64,000 nucleotides of DNA from Talpa occidentalis (GCF_014898055.3 NW_023601212.1:38056329-38120328); one strand, 5' to 3'. Positions 21,615-32,862 are shown, counted from the stretch's first letter. Program-made: numbers and translations. Notes: generated by a model not told the origin, from the letters alone.

Positions 21615-23019
21615 GCTACTGTATTTTATTTTATTTTTTTTAATTAACATTTTTTATTATGACTTCTAAAAAGAGGACAATGTATAAAAGGCAATGAATT
21701 TTTGTGGTATAATACAACTTTAAGAGATAAAAAATATATTTACAAATTAATATTATAAATCCCTATATAAACTTCCATTGATATTTCAGTTTTTATTGTA
21801 ATATAGCTAATAATCCAGTCACAAATATGATGTACTCTTCAAATGAAAATATGTAACTCTTATTCATGACATATAGTACATCATTCGATATAGCAATGCA
21901 GTTGTTTTTTCTATATCCATATCTGTGCAAAATCATTGTTGAAGACATGCACACTAATCTTTTCCATCTCTTTAAAAATTAATTAATTAATTAATTAATG
22001 TTTGTGTGGAAATTTAAGAAAGTTTTCTTCATTCTGATGAATTATTTATTGAATTTACTCTTATGGTTCAATTTTTGTCATGACAATACAAATTTAAGTT
22101 TTTAGTTTGGTTTAACTGAATTTAATTCCAATACCACATTCCAAATAGATTATTTACGGCATTAACATTTTGCTATAAATTAAACCCCTTATTTTCAGAC
22201 AGTATTTGATTTATAATAAAAAATGAATAACCTCACATTAATGGATATTAAAATATTTATTGTAAAAACAAGAAAAATCCATTTATACTGAGTCAGATTT
22301 GAACAGCCAATGGACAATGCATGTCTGTACAAGTAGAGAAGATTCTTTGAATACAAAAATTAGAGGGTTACAGTATTTGGAACATCTGAAAAGATATGTA
22401 ACAGATTGAGAAAGATTTTTTTTTTTATTTTTAAAAGCATAATAAATAAGCTATTATTCAAAACTAGTGTCTTCTAGACTTTCACTAAAGTAACAAATAT
22501 GTCATTTGCTCCAAGGTACAGACATCTCTAAGCTCATGCTGTCTTTTTTAATTGTTTTCATTACTGGAAGGAAAAAAAATGCAATTTTGTTTTTATTTAT
22601 TTATTTTTTTATATATATACTTTCTTTTTTTAATGATAAATTTTATTTTTATATTCCCCATACAATTGCAACCCCCCCATTCTGACCCCAATCCCTCCCC
22701 TCCCACCCCAAATGCCCAAAAATAGATGACTGGATCAAGAAGATGTGGTACATATATACCATGGAATATTACTCAGCATTCAAAAAAGATAAACACATGC
22801 AATTTGCAGCAACATGGATGGCACTGGAAGGGATCATGCTCAACGAAATAAGCCAGAAAGAAAAAGAAAAATACCAGATGGTCTCACTCATAGCAGGAAT
22901 CTAGAAAACTTAAATAAGGGACCAGGAAAATGAATAACTATAAGAAAGTGAAAATCAAAATCAACAAAAAACTATGAACCAGAGACACTTTTTGGGGGGT
23001 GGGGGGCTACTGTATTTTA
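21615..23019 (-). mobile_element. L1 insertion with 5' inversion and ~1 kb 3' transduction
   Basis: The 14-bp TSD 'gctactgtatttta' lies at 21615-21628 and 23006-23019. Between them, read on the minus strand, are three parts. First, an inverted L1 block (+ strand 22707-23005, ORF2 end into 3' UTR). Second, the L1 3' UTR end in minus orientation (about 22625-22706), finishing in an A-rich tail. Third, about 970 bp of non-L1 sequence ending in its own AATAAA (complement of 21653-21658) and poly-A (T tract 21629-21650). The two L1 blocks abut at neighbouring L1 positions, as expected for twin priming. Confidence 0.88.
21650..22615 (-). other. Transduced flank carried by the L1
   Basis: AT-rich unique DNA lying between the L1 poly-A and a second poly-A within one TSD-bounded insertion. 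It has no counterpart in copy B at the homologous place. It contains a (TTAA)n run at about 21977-22000. No gene seen in it. The source locus should carry this sequence directly downstream of an L1. Confidence 0.7.
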
Positions 23020-23419
23020 CAACTGCTCTTCTGGTTTTATTGTCTTATTCAGCTAGATCTCCAGAATAGCTAACATAGTCACTGGCAAAACTTGATTATC
23101 AAATATATCTCCCAGTGGAATCTACATTGAAAAGCAAAATTGAACAAATAGATTGACCGAATATGATCACTGAGTCAGAAATGATCTTATGAGGAGACAA
23201 AATTTTAAGTCACTAATTTTATGACTGTGGAAAATACTTCTTTACATGTTGTACATCTGCACAGTTACATGAGGACAGATTTATGCTTGGGGAATGACTA
23301 TTGGTTGTACTTTATCATTTTAATGAATTATCTTACTGTTTCTGCTTGAAAATACCAGTGCTGCCTACAAGTATATATTCTCTTTTGTTCTAAACAAAAT
23401 AGCTCCCCTTTTTAAATTT
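23020..23419. other. Copy A spacer before the ERV
   Basis: Unique DNA aligning with 49400-49800 in copy B ('ctggcaaaact' block and 'ctgtttctgc' block). No gene. Confidence 0.6.
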
Positions 23420-23425
23420 TGTAAT

Positions 23426-23826
23426 TGTCCGGAGCCACCTGGAGCATGCGCCATGTTGCGCATGTGCTCGATGAGTTAGGTTTCGATTTACTGTTTCGCT
23501 TTCGGAGAACCACAGGTTTTTCCTGTAAATCACATGAGACTGGGAGGTATGGGGGGAGGAGCTACGAGGGTATAAGAGGAGAACATGGGAGAGAGGGGAG
23601 AAGAAAAGAGATTTAAGAGGAGAACCATGAGAGAGGAGAGTGCTGCGAGAGGAGCAGAGAGAAGGCCAGGGAAGTAAGAAAGATAGGGAAAAGAAAGACA
23701 TGGAAAAGTAAAAGAAAGGAAAAGGAAAAATAAAGAAGCATGCGCTAGCATCAAGTTGTCTCAAGCCCCTCATTTCAATCCTCAGCCCTTCTCTTTTCGT
23801 GCCTACGAATGCTGCGGGTCGGGACA
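23426..23826 (+). mobile_element. 5' LTR of the class II ERV
   Basis: 401 bp, TG...CA ends (TGTCCGG to GGGACA). TATA-like 'TATAAG' at 23571 and AATAAA at 23729-23734. The A/G-rich segment in between contains repeated 'gagaggag' phrases. It retains a ~15-bp piece ('aaagacatggaaaag') missing from the 3' LTR. Confidence 0.92.
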
Positions 23827-23828
23827 GG

Positions 23829-23846
23829 TGGCGCCCAACGTGGGGC
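23829..23846 (+). promoter_or_regulatory. ERV primer-binding site, tRNA-Lys type
   Basis: 'TGGCGCCCAACGTGGGGC', the complement of the 3' end of tRNA-Lys(1,2), two bases after the 5' LTR. This is the primer used by betaretrovirus-like ERVs. Confidence 0.92.
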
Positions 23847-23930
23847 ACAAAAAAGAATGAAGGAACCGCTGAAGGACCAGCTATGGTGAGCCAGCAAGTA
23901 AAGTAAAGTAAGGTAAGGTAGCTGGGATTC

Positions 23931-24264
23931 ATGGGAAATTCAATCTCCAACGGGCTATTAGTTATTTCCCTGGAAGCTCTCCTAAAAAAGTTTGGGGTTC
24001 CTCTTAGTAAGAAAACTTCTTAAAAGATTTGTAGAGACCCTTAGTATCACTAGTAAGTGGTTTCTGGAGCAGGATCAGGTCGATAGTGCCAATTGGAATA
24101 AGGCAATAGGAGACAGGGGAGGAGCCAACATTCAATTAACAAAGGTCATTCAAGGGTCAACAGAACCATATGCGGAGTTCCTAGCAAGATTGATGACTGC
24201 AGCTGGCCGAATTCTAGGTAACACTGATGCCTCCCTACCGATAGTTAGACAGCTTGCATTTTGA
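23931..24264 (+). pseudogene. ERV gag remnant (matrix start joined to capsid piece)
   Basis: An ATG at 23931 opens a short matrix-like N-terminus (Met-Gly start suited to myristoylation) that stops at 24021. A capsid piece follows in another frame and carries the major homology region ('QGSTEPYAEFLARL', about 24151-24192). Most of gag between these points and all of nucleocapsid are missing. This is a decayed copy with no coding capacity for a working Gag. Confidence 0.75.
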
Positions 24265-24400
24265 AAATGCTAATAAGTGGTGTTAGGAAGCTATTAGGCC
24301 CTGGAAAGCTCGGGCTAGTTTGTATGATTATGTGAGACTTTGTTAGGATATTTGTGTATGTAATAATCGTTCATGTCTGGACTGGCGCCCTTTTGCCCTG

Positions 24401-24874
24401 GTGGGCCAGGGTGAGGTGAAATTATATAATGGCACTTATTCTGCAAACAGTACCTTTGAACAATCCATTAGTGTCCAGAATAATGGGTCGGAGAGTTTGT
24501 CTGCTGCTGTCTGTTTGTCCCCTCCCTTCTTTCTTGTCCTCTCCAATAATGCAGGAAATGCCATTGTGTTGAACTGTTCAGCGGAGACCTGCGCCCTCTC
24601 TGCCTGCTGGGCCCGGAGTGCGGAGAGGGCGGTGATCGTTCGTCTACCTTCTACTTTAATCATGCCTATGGTTGTTTCTGCACACCTTTCCCCTGTTCTA
24701 CCTAGGAGGAGACGTGATTTTAGCATCACTGCAGCTATTGTCGCCGTTTCAATAGTGGTGGCTGCGGCTGTGGCTGCGGCTGTTGCCACCGTTGCTGCCA
24801 CTCAAGCTGCTGCAAATACGGACACTATGGACAATTTAGCTGCTGGTGTTGCTTCTGTGTTGTCAACACAGTAA
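24401..24874 (+). pseudogene. ERV env remnant (end of SU, start of TM)
   Basis: An open stretch of 157 residues. A basic RRRR run (24704-24715) sits at the position of a surface/transmembrane cleavage site and is followed by a long Ala/Val-rich hydrophobic stretch like a fusion peptide. Several N-x-S/T sites precede it. The reading frame closes soon after, and the N-terminal surface domain is deleted. Assignment as env rests on order and motifs, not on database comparison. Confidence 0.65.
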
Positions 24875-25411
24875 GATATGAATGGACATTTGCGAAATGG
24901 ACTTTTTGTGCTTGGTCAGCAGATAGCTCTAATGTAAAAAGGGATAGACACACTTTTGTTAACTGCTCACATACCTTGTAACCCTTTGTACCGTTTTATT
25001 TGTGTTACCCCTGTTAGGGGTGAGGGTCTCATTGCCTGGTTTAAAGGACTCCTCCCAGAGTTGCAAGCTTGGGGCAGGGTGGTAGCCTTAGCTCTTGGCT
25101 GTTTGTGCCTTCAGTGTATGGTTTCTCTGTCGGCTACGGAAGCGAAACAAAGAACTATTGGGCTATTGCGGTCAGGCAAGTACTTGGCACCATGGTACTT
25201 GACCAGGACTCCCCAGTGGCACCTGGATGGGTCACCTTAGTCTTAGAGAACCTGTAAGCCAAAGATTGGTAAGAGCGTAGCCCATCCAGACCAACCTAAG
25301 ACAGCAGTCCAGACCAAGTGCGCCGGATTAGCAATGATGGGTAAGACTGGTCATGGGATGTGCCAACCTAAGACAGGCCAGGTGTCTCATTTAAAAGAAA
25401 AAATGGGGAGA
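24875..25411 (+). pseudogene. ERV env 3' remnant and polypurine tract
   Basis: Decayed 3' part of env (membrane/cytoplasmic-tail-like open pieces at 24956-25240) followed by non-coding sequence. A purine run at about 25394-25411 ('agaaaaaatggggaga') directly abuts the 3' LTR and is the likely plus-strand primer. Confidence 0.6.
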
Positions 25412-25797
25412 TGTCCGGAACCGCCTGGAGCATGCACCATGTTGTGCATGTGCTCGATGAGTTAGGTTTCGATTTACTGTTTCGCTTTTGGAGAACCACA
25501 GGTTTTTCCTGTAAATCACATGAGACTGGGAGGTACGGGGGGAGGAGCTACGAGGGTATAAGAGAAGAAAACAGGAGAGAGGGGAGAAGAAAAGAGATTT
25601 AAGAGGAGAACCATGAGAGAGGAGAGTGCTGCGAGAGGAGCAGAGAGAAGGCCAGGGAAGTAAGAAAGACAGGGAAAAGTAAAAGAAAGGAAAAGGAAAA
25701 ATAAAGAAGCATACACTAGCGTCAAGTTGTCTCAAACCCCTCATTTCAATCCTCAGCCCTTCTCTTTTCCTGCCTACGAATCCTGCGGGTTGGGACA
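25412..25797 (+). mobile_element. 3' LTR of the class II ERV
   Basis: 386 bp, same ends as the 5' LTR. It differs by about 18 substitutions and one ~15-bp deletion. Several differences are C-to-T or G-to-A at CpG sites. Confidence 0.92.
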
Positions 25798-25829
25798 TGT
25801 AATAACCTTTTTCTTCTTTTTTTTCCATT

Positions 25830-25868
<39 letters not shown>

Positions 25869-26077
25869 TGTTTTTTACATCATTGTTCTTTTTTTTAATT
25901 TTTTAATAAATTTTATTTTTATATTCCCCATACAATTGCAACCCCCTCATTCTGACCCCAATCCCTCCCCTCCCCGCCCTCCACCCCTCATAGAGTGTCT
26001 CTGGTTCATAGTTTTTGTTGATTTTGATTTTCACTTTCTTATAGTTATTCATTTTCCTGGTCCCTTATTTAAATTTT

Positions 26078-29000
26078 CTAGATTCCTGCTATGAGTGAGA
26101 CCATCCAGTATTTTTCTTTTTCTTTCTGGCTTATTTCGCTGAGCATGATCCCTTCCAGCGCCATCCATGTTGCTGCAAATTGCATGTGTTTGTCTTTTTT
26201 GAATGCTGAGTAATATTCCATGGTATATATGTACCACATCTTCTTGATCCAGTCATCTATTTTTGGGGCATTTGGGTTGTTTCCAAGCTTAGCTATTGTA
26301 AATAGTGCTGCTATAAACATAGGGGTGCAGGTGCTCTTTGGAATGGATGTTTCTGTGTCCTTTGGGTAAATACCTAGGAGTGGAATTGCTGGATCATATG
26401 GAAGCTCTATGTTTAGTAGGTCAAGAAATCTCCACACAGCTCTCCATAGTGCTTGGACCAGTTTGCACTCCCACCAACAGTGCAGGAGAGTTCCTTTTTC
26501 TCCACAACGTCGCCAACATTTGTTATTGCTAGTTTTTTAATATGTGCCATTCTCACTGGTGTAAGATGGTATCTCATGGTAGTTTTGATTTGCATTTCCC
26601 TGATTACAAGTGATGTTGAACATTTTTTCATATGCCTGTTGGCCATTTGCATTTCCTCTTCCAAAAAGTTTCTTTTTAGCTCTTCTGCCCAGTTTTTGAC
26701 AGGATTATTTTCTTTGTTGTTGTTGAGTCTCATCAGCTCTTTGCAGATTTTTGTGATCAGTCCTTTATAGTTAGCGTTGTGTGCAAAAATATTCTCCCAG
26801 TCGGTGGGGTTTCTCTTTGTTTTTGTTATTGTCTCTTTTGCCCTGCAGAAGCTCTTTAATTTGATGTAGTCCCAGCTGTTGATCTTTGCCTTCACTATCA
26901 CTGCTTTGGGTGATATGTCTGTAAAGATTTCTTTGATGTGCATATCACGTTGTGTTTCACCTATATTTCCTTCTATATATTTTATGGTTTCAGGTCCTAT
27001 GTCTAGTTCTTTAATCCATCTTGAGTTGGTTTTTGTGTATGGTGTGAGGTAGTAGTCAAGCTTCATTCTTTTGCATGTAGCAACCCAGTTTTCCCAGCAC
27101 CATTTATTGAACAAACTTTCTTTGCTCCAATGCATTTTCTTTGCTCCTTTGTCAAAGATTAGTTGACCATAAATCTGTGGATTTATTTCTGGGTTTTCTA
27201 TTCGATTCCATTGGTCTGTGTGTCTGTTCTTGTTCCAATACCATGCAGTTTTGATGATCATGGCTTTGTAGTATAGTTTGAAGTCTGGGAGTGTGATGCC
27301 TCCATTCCCTCTTTTTTTTTTTTTTTTCAGGAGAGCTTTGGCTATTCGGGGTTTTTGGTGATTCCATATGAATTTCATCAATAATTGTTCTATTTCTTTG
27401 AAGAATGACATTGAAATTTTGATTGGAATAGCATTGAACCTGTATATTGCTTTTGGTAGGATGGCCATTTTAATTATGTTTATTCTTCCAATCCATGAGC
27501 AGGGGATATCATTCCATTTCTTTGTATCTTCTTCTGTTTCTTTTAACAGTGTTTTATAGTTTTCTTTGTATAGGTCCTTTACCTCTTTTGTTAGATTTAT
27601 TCTCAAATACTTGATTTTTTTTTGTTTCAATAATAAAAGGGATGGTTTTTTTCATTTCTTCTTCATCAGATTTATTGTTTGTGTATAGGAAGGCTACTGA
27701 CTTTTGCATGTTGATTTTGTATCCTGCCACTTTACTGAACTGATTGATGAGTTGAATTAGTTTTTCTGTGGACTTTTTGGGGTTCTCTATGTATATTATC
27801 ATATCATCTGCAAATAGTGACAGTTTGACTTCTTCTTTTCCTATTTGGATTCCCTGGATGTCTTTCTCTTGTCTTATTGCTCTGGCTAGGACTTCCAGTA
27901 TTATATTGAAAAGCAGTGGTGAGAGTGGACATCCTTGTCTTGTTCCAGATCTTAATGGAATTGCTTTCAGCTTTTCACCATTGAGAATGATACTGGCTGT
28001 TGGCTTGTCATAGATGGCCTTTATGATGTTGAGGTATGTTCCTTGTATCCCAAGAATTTCAAGGGCTTTTATCATGAATGGGTGTTGCACTTTGTCGAAA
28101 GCTTTCTCAGCATCTATTGATATTATCATATGGTTTTTATATTTCTTTTTGTTGATGTGTTGGATAACGTTGATTGATTTTCGGATGTTAAACCATCCTT
28201 GTGTCCCTGGAATGAATCCTACTTGGTCGTGGTGAATTATCTTATGGATACATTGTTGGATTCTGATAGCTAAAATTTTATTGAAGATTCTTGCAGTGTT
28301 CATTAGGGAGACTGGCCTGTAGTTTTCTTTGTGTGTGTGTGTGTGTGTGTGTGTTGTCCTTGTTCGGTTTTGGTATTAGTGTAATGTTGGCTTCATAGAT
28401 CGTGTTTGGTATTATCCCTTCCTTCTCAATTTTTGAAAGAGTTTGTGAAGGATAGGCACTAATTCATTTCTGAATGTTTCGTAGAATTCATTTTTAAATC
28501 CATCAGGTCCTGGGCTTTTGTTTTTGTGGAGGTTTTTGATTACCATTTCAATTTCGCTGCTTGTAATTGGACTGTTTAGGTGTTCTATTTCTTCTTTATC
28601 TAGCTTTGGGTGATTGTAGAGTTGTAGGAATTTGTCCATCTCCTCTAGATTGTTGAACTTGTTTCCATATAACTGTTCATAGTAGTTACTGATTATTCTT
28701 TTGATTTCTGCTGTGTCCGTTGTGATTTATCCTCTTTCATTTATGATCCTGTTTATTTGTGCTTTCTCCCATTTTTCCTTTGTGATCCCGGCTAGGGGTT
28801 TGTCTATTTTGTTGATTTTATCGAAGAACCAGCTCTTGGTTTCATTGATCTTTTGGATTGTTTTTTTAGTTTCAATTTCATTTATTTCTGCTTTGGTTTT
28901 TATTATTTCTTTTCTTCTACTGGTTTTGGGTTTTTTGTTGTTGTTCTTTTTCTAGATCTTTGAGCTTCAAGATTAGGTTGTTTCTTTGAGTTCTTTCTTG

Positions 29001-29925
29001 TTCCTTGATGTGAGCTTCTATTGCTATATGTTTTCCTCTTATTACTGCTTTTGCTGCATCCCATACATTTAGGAAATTGGTGTCCTCCTTGTCATTCAAT
29101 TCAAAGAATTTTTTTAATTTCTTCTTTCATCTCCTCGTTAGTCCAGTGGTCTTCCAGTAGTGTGGGTTTCAATCTCCATGAGGTAGGAGATTACCTTGCC
29201 TTCTTTTTATGGTTTATTTCTAGTTTGATGCCTTCATGGTCAGAAAAGTTGGTTGGTATGATTTCAATCTTGGTGTATCTGTTGATGTTTATCTTGTGTC
29301 CCAGTATGTGATCGATCCTGGAGAATGATTCCGTGTACGCTTGAGAAAAACGTGTACTCAGATATTTTTGGGTTTAGTGTTCTATAGATGTCTGTTAAGC
29401 CCAAGCTCTCTAGGTCCTTATTTAGAGCTTAGTGTCTTTCCTTATTTTTTTGTCTCATTGATCTATCCATTGTTGATAGTGGTGTTTTGAAGTCTCCCAC
29501 TACGTATGTGTTTTCTCTGATGTCTGTTTACAGAGATGACAATAGTTGTCTTATATATTTTGTTGCTCCTTTGTTTGGTGAATATATGTTAATGAGTGTT
29601 ATTTCTTCTGGAATTATTGTCCCCTTGATCATAATGTAGTGACCGTTGGGGGTCTCTTCATCTTTTTGAGTTTGAAATCTGTTTTATCTGATATGAGTAT
29701 AGTTGTCCCTGCCTTCTTTTTTGGTCCATTTGCTTGTAGGATTGTTTTCCATCCTTTAACTTTGAGTCTATTTTTATCTTTTGTAGCTAAATGTGTTTCC
29801 TGGAGACAGCAAAGGGTTGGGTTTTGTTTCTTAATCCAGCCTGTAACTTTGTGTCTTTTTATTGAAGAGTTTAGTCCCTTTATATTTAGAGTTAGTATTG
29901 ATATGTTAGCATCTGTATTTGCCAT
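26078..29925 (-). pseudogene. L1-2 ORF2, broken
   Basis: Start ATG at 29923-29925 ('MANTDANISILTLNIKGLNS'). Endonuclease Glu is present in 'LQETHL' near 29790. The RT core near 27830-28140 keeps '[11 protein letters not shown]', '[14 protein letters not shown]' and the catalytic 'FADD'. The C-terminal cysteine domain lies near 26490. At least four frameshifts or stops split the frame (open pieces 29629-29925, 28412-28639, 27554-28303, 26413-27630, 26078-26437). A (GT)n expansion at 28331-28354 lies between the latter RT pieces. Confidence 0.9.
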
Positions 29926-29996
29926 TGTGTTTGTCTTTCCTTTGATTTTATTTATTTATTCTTTTAATAACTTTCTTTGGCCTTTTTTTTTTGTTG

Positions 29997-31008
29997 TTAT
30001 TCGTCCCTCTGAGGTTCTGGCTTTTAGGACTCCTTGTAGTATGTTTTGGAGTGGGGGTTTAGTCATAATAAAATTCCAGAGTTTCTGTTTGTCTGGGAAG
30101 GTCCTTATTCTTTCTTCATAGAGGAAGGAGAGCTTTGCGGGATAGAGTATTCTTGGTTGGCATCTGTTTTCTTGGAGTCTGTTGACTATGTCCTTCCACT
30201 CTCTCCTTGCCCGTAGTGTTTCTTCAGAGAAGTCTATTGGTTTTCCTTTGAATGTTATCTGTTCCTTCCCTCTTGTCAGCTTCATTATTTTTTCCTTGTC
30301 TTGGATTCTTGGGAGCTTTACTATTATGTGTCTTGCTGTATTTTTCCTTTCGTCATGGAAGTTTGGTGTTCTTCTTGCTTCTTGTATATTAATTTTCAGC
30401 TCCTTTTTCACGTTTGGGAAGTTCTCTTCAATTATTTCCTTGAATATTTTCTCTGTTCCTACATCTCTCTCCTCTCCTTCTAGGATTCCTATAACTCTTA
30501 TATTTCCTTTCCTTATGGAGTCAGATAGTTCCTGAAGTCTTTCTTTGGTCTTTTTCCTTCATACTTTTCTTTCCTTTTCTGTTTTAGTTCTTTTTATTTC
30601 TGTGTCTTCAAGAGTACTTATTCGTTCTTCCATTTCATCTATTCTGCTTTCATTTCTTTCCCCAGAGTTCTTTAGCGCCTCCATTAATTCTTTGATCTCC
30701 TGCATTTCTTTTACTTCCCTCTTTAGGGACTCAATTTCATTCTTCTGATCATTAATTATTTTTCCTTATCATTGTTTTCCTTTATGACTTCTCAGTTTTT
30801 TAATCATGGCAATTTTAAATTCTCTTTCTGGAAGGCTCAGAAGTTCTTCCAAGTTACTGTTGTTGCAATCTGGTAGGTGGTTTTCTTTTCATTGTGTGCT
30901 CTTTTCCTGAGGAGTTGCTGGGTTGCCTGTGGTTTTTCTACTCCCTACTGCCTGTTTTCTAATTAGCCGTATTCCTTGGGACACTGTGTTGCTGGTACTG
31001 GCCGGCAT
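29997..31008 (-). pseudogene. L1-2 ORF1, broken
   Basis: The ATG complement at 31006-31008 corresponds to the 'atgccggccag' start used by L1-3. The stop is at 29997-29999. The C-terminal RNA-binding part is open at 29956-30411; the N-terminal coiled coil is interrupted. Confidence 0.85.
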
Positions 31009-31497
31009 CTTGGGCGAACTTCCCAGCTCACCTCTGGCTCCTCTGAGAGACTTCTGCCAGTTTCAAGCAGTCTTTACTGAAGAAAGGTCCCTGTTCTAAA
31101 ATGCCAATGCGGGGGACACGCTCCCCCGCGCACCTGGCCTGCCCCGTGGGTGGTGCTACTCCCCTCTGGGCTTGGACTGCAGGCCAGAAGGGGCCTGGCT
31201 TGGGCGAGCCTCCCAGCTCACCTCTGGCTCCCTTGGGAGCCTTCTGCCGGTTTCAAACAGTCTCCACCAAAGAAAGGTCCCTGCTTCAAAATGCCGATGC
31301 AGGAACGCGCTCCCCTGCACCCCTGGTCTGCCCCAGCAGTGGGTGCCACTCCCCTCTGGGTTTGGACTGCAGACCAGAAGGGGCCTGGCCTGGGTGAGCC
31401 TCCTAGCTCACCTCTGGCTCCTCAGGGAGCCTTCTGCTTGTTTCAAACAGTCTCCACCAAAGAAAGGTCCCTGCTCCAAAATGCCGATGCAGGAACT
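31009..31497 (-). repeat. Tandem 5' UTR monomers of L1-2, ~190 bp
   Basis: The marker 'gaaaggtccctg' occurs at about 31082, 31272 and 31462, an exact ~190-bp period. Proline-rich open frames on the + strand (31101-31524) are by-products of this GC-rich repeat. Confidence 0.85.
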
Positions 31498-31508
31498 GTA
31501 ATAACCTC

Positions 31509-31656
31509 TATAGGAGACATATAAAAGAACAGTATTAAGGTCATCCATTGTATGTCTCCTTCCTGCTCAATTATCTCTTCAGCCTTTAAGATCAAGGAAT
31601 AATTCCAAGAAAACCTGAATTCCTGCTTAGTCATGTGGTTCAGAAACATCAGTGTT
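31509..31656. other. Copy A spacer
   Basis: Aligns with 49850-49980 of copy B, confirming that the ERV and L1-2 were inserted into duplicated DNA. Confidence 0.6.
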
Positions 31657-31914
31657 GGGCCTCCTTGGGGGCGCAGGCAGTTAAGCACCGCATTGTGAAG
31701 CTGTGTGCAGCCAGCTGGCTGGTGAGAATCCCACATGGTGAAGCAGACCTCTCCTTTCTCACCCGCTGCTCCCCTCAGCACTGTATTTCTTCAGCCTGCC
31801 TGTTCTGTTCCCCACTCTGTTTCTGGTGAATCTTCTCACCCTCCCGTGCATCTTGCCTATACCCCAGTTCTTGTATAAAAATAAATAAATCTAAAAAAAA
31901 AAGAAAAAAAAAAA
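31657..31914 (+). mobile_element. tRNA-derived SINE, moderately old
   Basis: Head 'gggcctccttgggggcgcag', then the family body and a long A-rich tail. Flanking 'cagtg' repeats are only a weak TSD. The A box is altered ('gcaggcagttaagcacc'). Confidence 0.88.
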
Positions 31915-32699
31915 CAGTGCTTCTTCATAAACACACATGTCCTAATTTCCTGGAAAGAAATATCAAAGCTATCACTTATTAATATAGTTTTCTGAACTAC
32001 ATTTGGATAACAGACCAACCAAGAATATTGATTCAACTATCAGATCGCATGCCAAAAATAAGAAAAGGCTGATAATTATAATTGATGTTTACTTTGATCC
32101 AATTACCTATTGTTGCATAATAAGCAGTCCTAAATCAAATACTTAATTATTGAATGGGATTTTATGGTAGGGTTTGTTCTGATCACTGTTTAGATACACA
32201 TGAGTCTTCAGTGAGCTGTGAATCTCTACATTGTATCTCTATAGCTCATGCCTGACATGGGAGACTCTAGTGAACCTGCCTTGAAACAATTTATGTCAGT
32301 TTGTTCTAATTAATGTTAATATTATAATGTAGGAGGGAAAGTTTAATCCCCTTATTTTTATATTCATAAATGAAATTTTGTTTCCTACCCATTTGGAAGG
32401 TGGGTCTCCATCTCCTGATAAAATGTAACTCAGCTCATGATGCTCCGGATCCTCCCTGGATTCATGCGTTACTAGAATTTTTTCCTTTAAAATAATTTAT
32501 TGGAATATAATGATGTTAAATAAAGTGAACATATTTAAAATATAAAATGTTCTGAAATAAAGGAACCATACCAAATGTAATTTTAATAAATGCATGGATT
32601 TGTTTATATATGATTCAAGAAAGTACACAAAAGATTTAGTGATTTCTGTTATGTTATATAATTGTATAAAAATTTAATCTCCCTGAGTCTCCATTTCCT
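31915..32699. other. Copy A spacer
   Basis: Unique AT-rich DNA. 32500-32699 aligns well with 51340-51860 (minus the SINE there). No gene. Confidence 0.5.
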
Positions 32700-32862
32700 T
32701 ATTTTTTTAATTTAATTTAATTTTATATATTTTACATCATTTTTCATTTTTGCACAATGTGTGCATCTTCATCTTGGTTATATTCCCCATACAATTCCCA
32801 CCCCCCTTATTTTGACGCTAGCCCCTCCTCCTCCCCCCCCCATAGTGTTTCTTTTATTTTTG
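32700..32862 (-). mobile_element. Short L1 3' UTR fragment
   Basis: T-rich start, 'tttttgcacaatgtgtgca', 'ttccccatacaattcccacc' and a C-rich run. This is the reverse complement of the L1 3' UTR, 5'-truncated to ~160 bp. Confidence 0.8.

Larger units (their letters stand above)
23420..25803 (+). mobile_element. Deleted class II (betaretrovirus-like) ERV provirus
   Basis: Two LTRs flank about 1.6 kb of interior. The 6-bp TSD 'tgtaat' is at 23420-23425 and 25798-25803. The primer-binding site matches tRNA-Lys, and a polypurine tract precedes the 3' LTR. Six-base duplications and a Lys primer are typical of ERV-K/betaretrovirus-like elements. The interior holds a gag remnant joined closely to an env remnant; protease, polymerase and integrase are absent. 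The LTRs differ at about 18 of ~386 aligned positions plus one ~15-bp indel (hand count, ~4.7%), implying an insertion many millions of years old. Confidence 0.92.
25798..31508 (-). mobile_element. Full-length antisense L1 (L1-2) inserted at the ERV 3' junction
   Basis: Reads 3' to 5' along the + strand: T-rich tail (25809-25920, with a (TTTA)n stretch), 3' UTR, ORF2 (26078-29925), ORF1 (29997-31008), monomeric 5' UTR (about 31009-31497). TSD 'tgtaataacct' at 25798-25808 and 31498-31508; its first six bases are the ERV's own 3' TSD, so this L1 came after the ERV. Both ORFs carry stops and frameshifts. Confidence 0.93.

Noticed and set aside
23390..23950. 186-codon reverse-strand open frame
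   Set aside because: Antisense of the purine-rich ERV LTR; the same artefact recurs in the 3' LTR at 25391-25828.
31101..31524. Pro/Gly-rich open frames on the + strand
   Set aside because: By-products of GC-rich antisense L1 5' UTR monomers.
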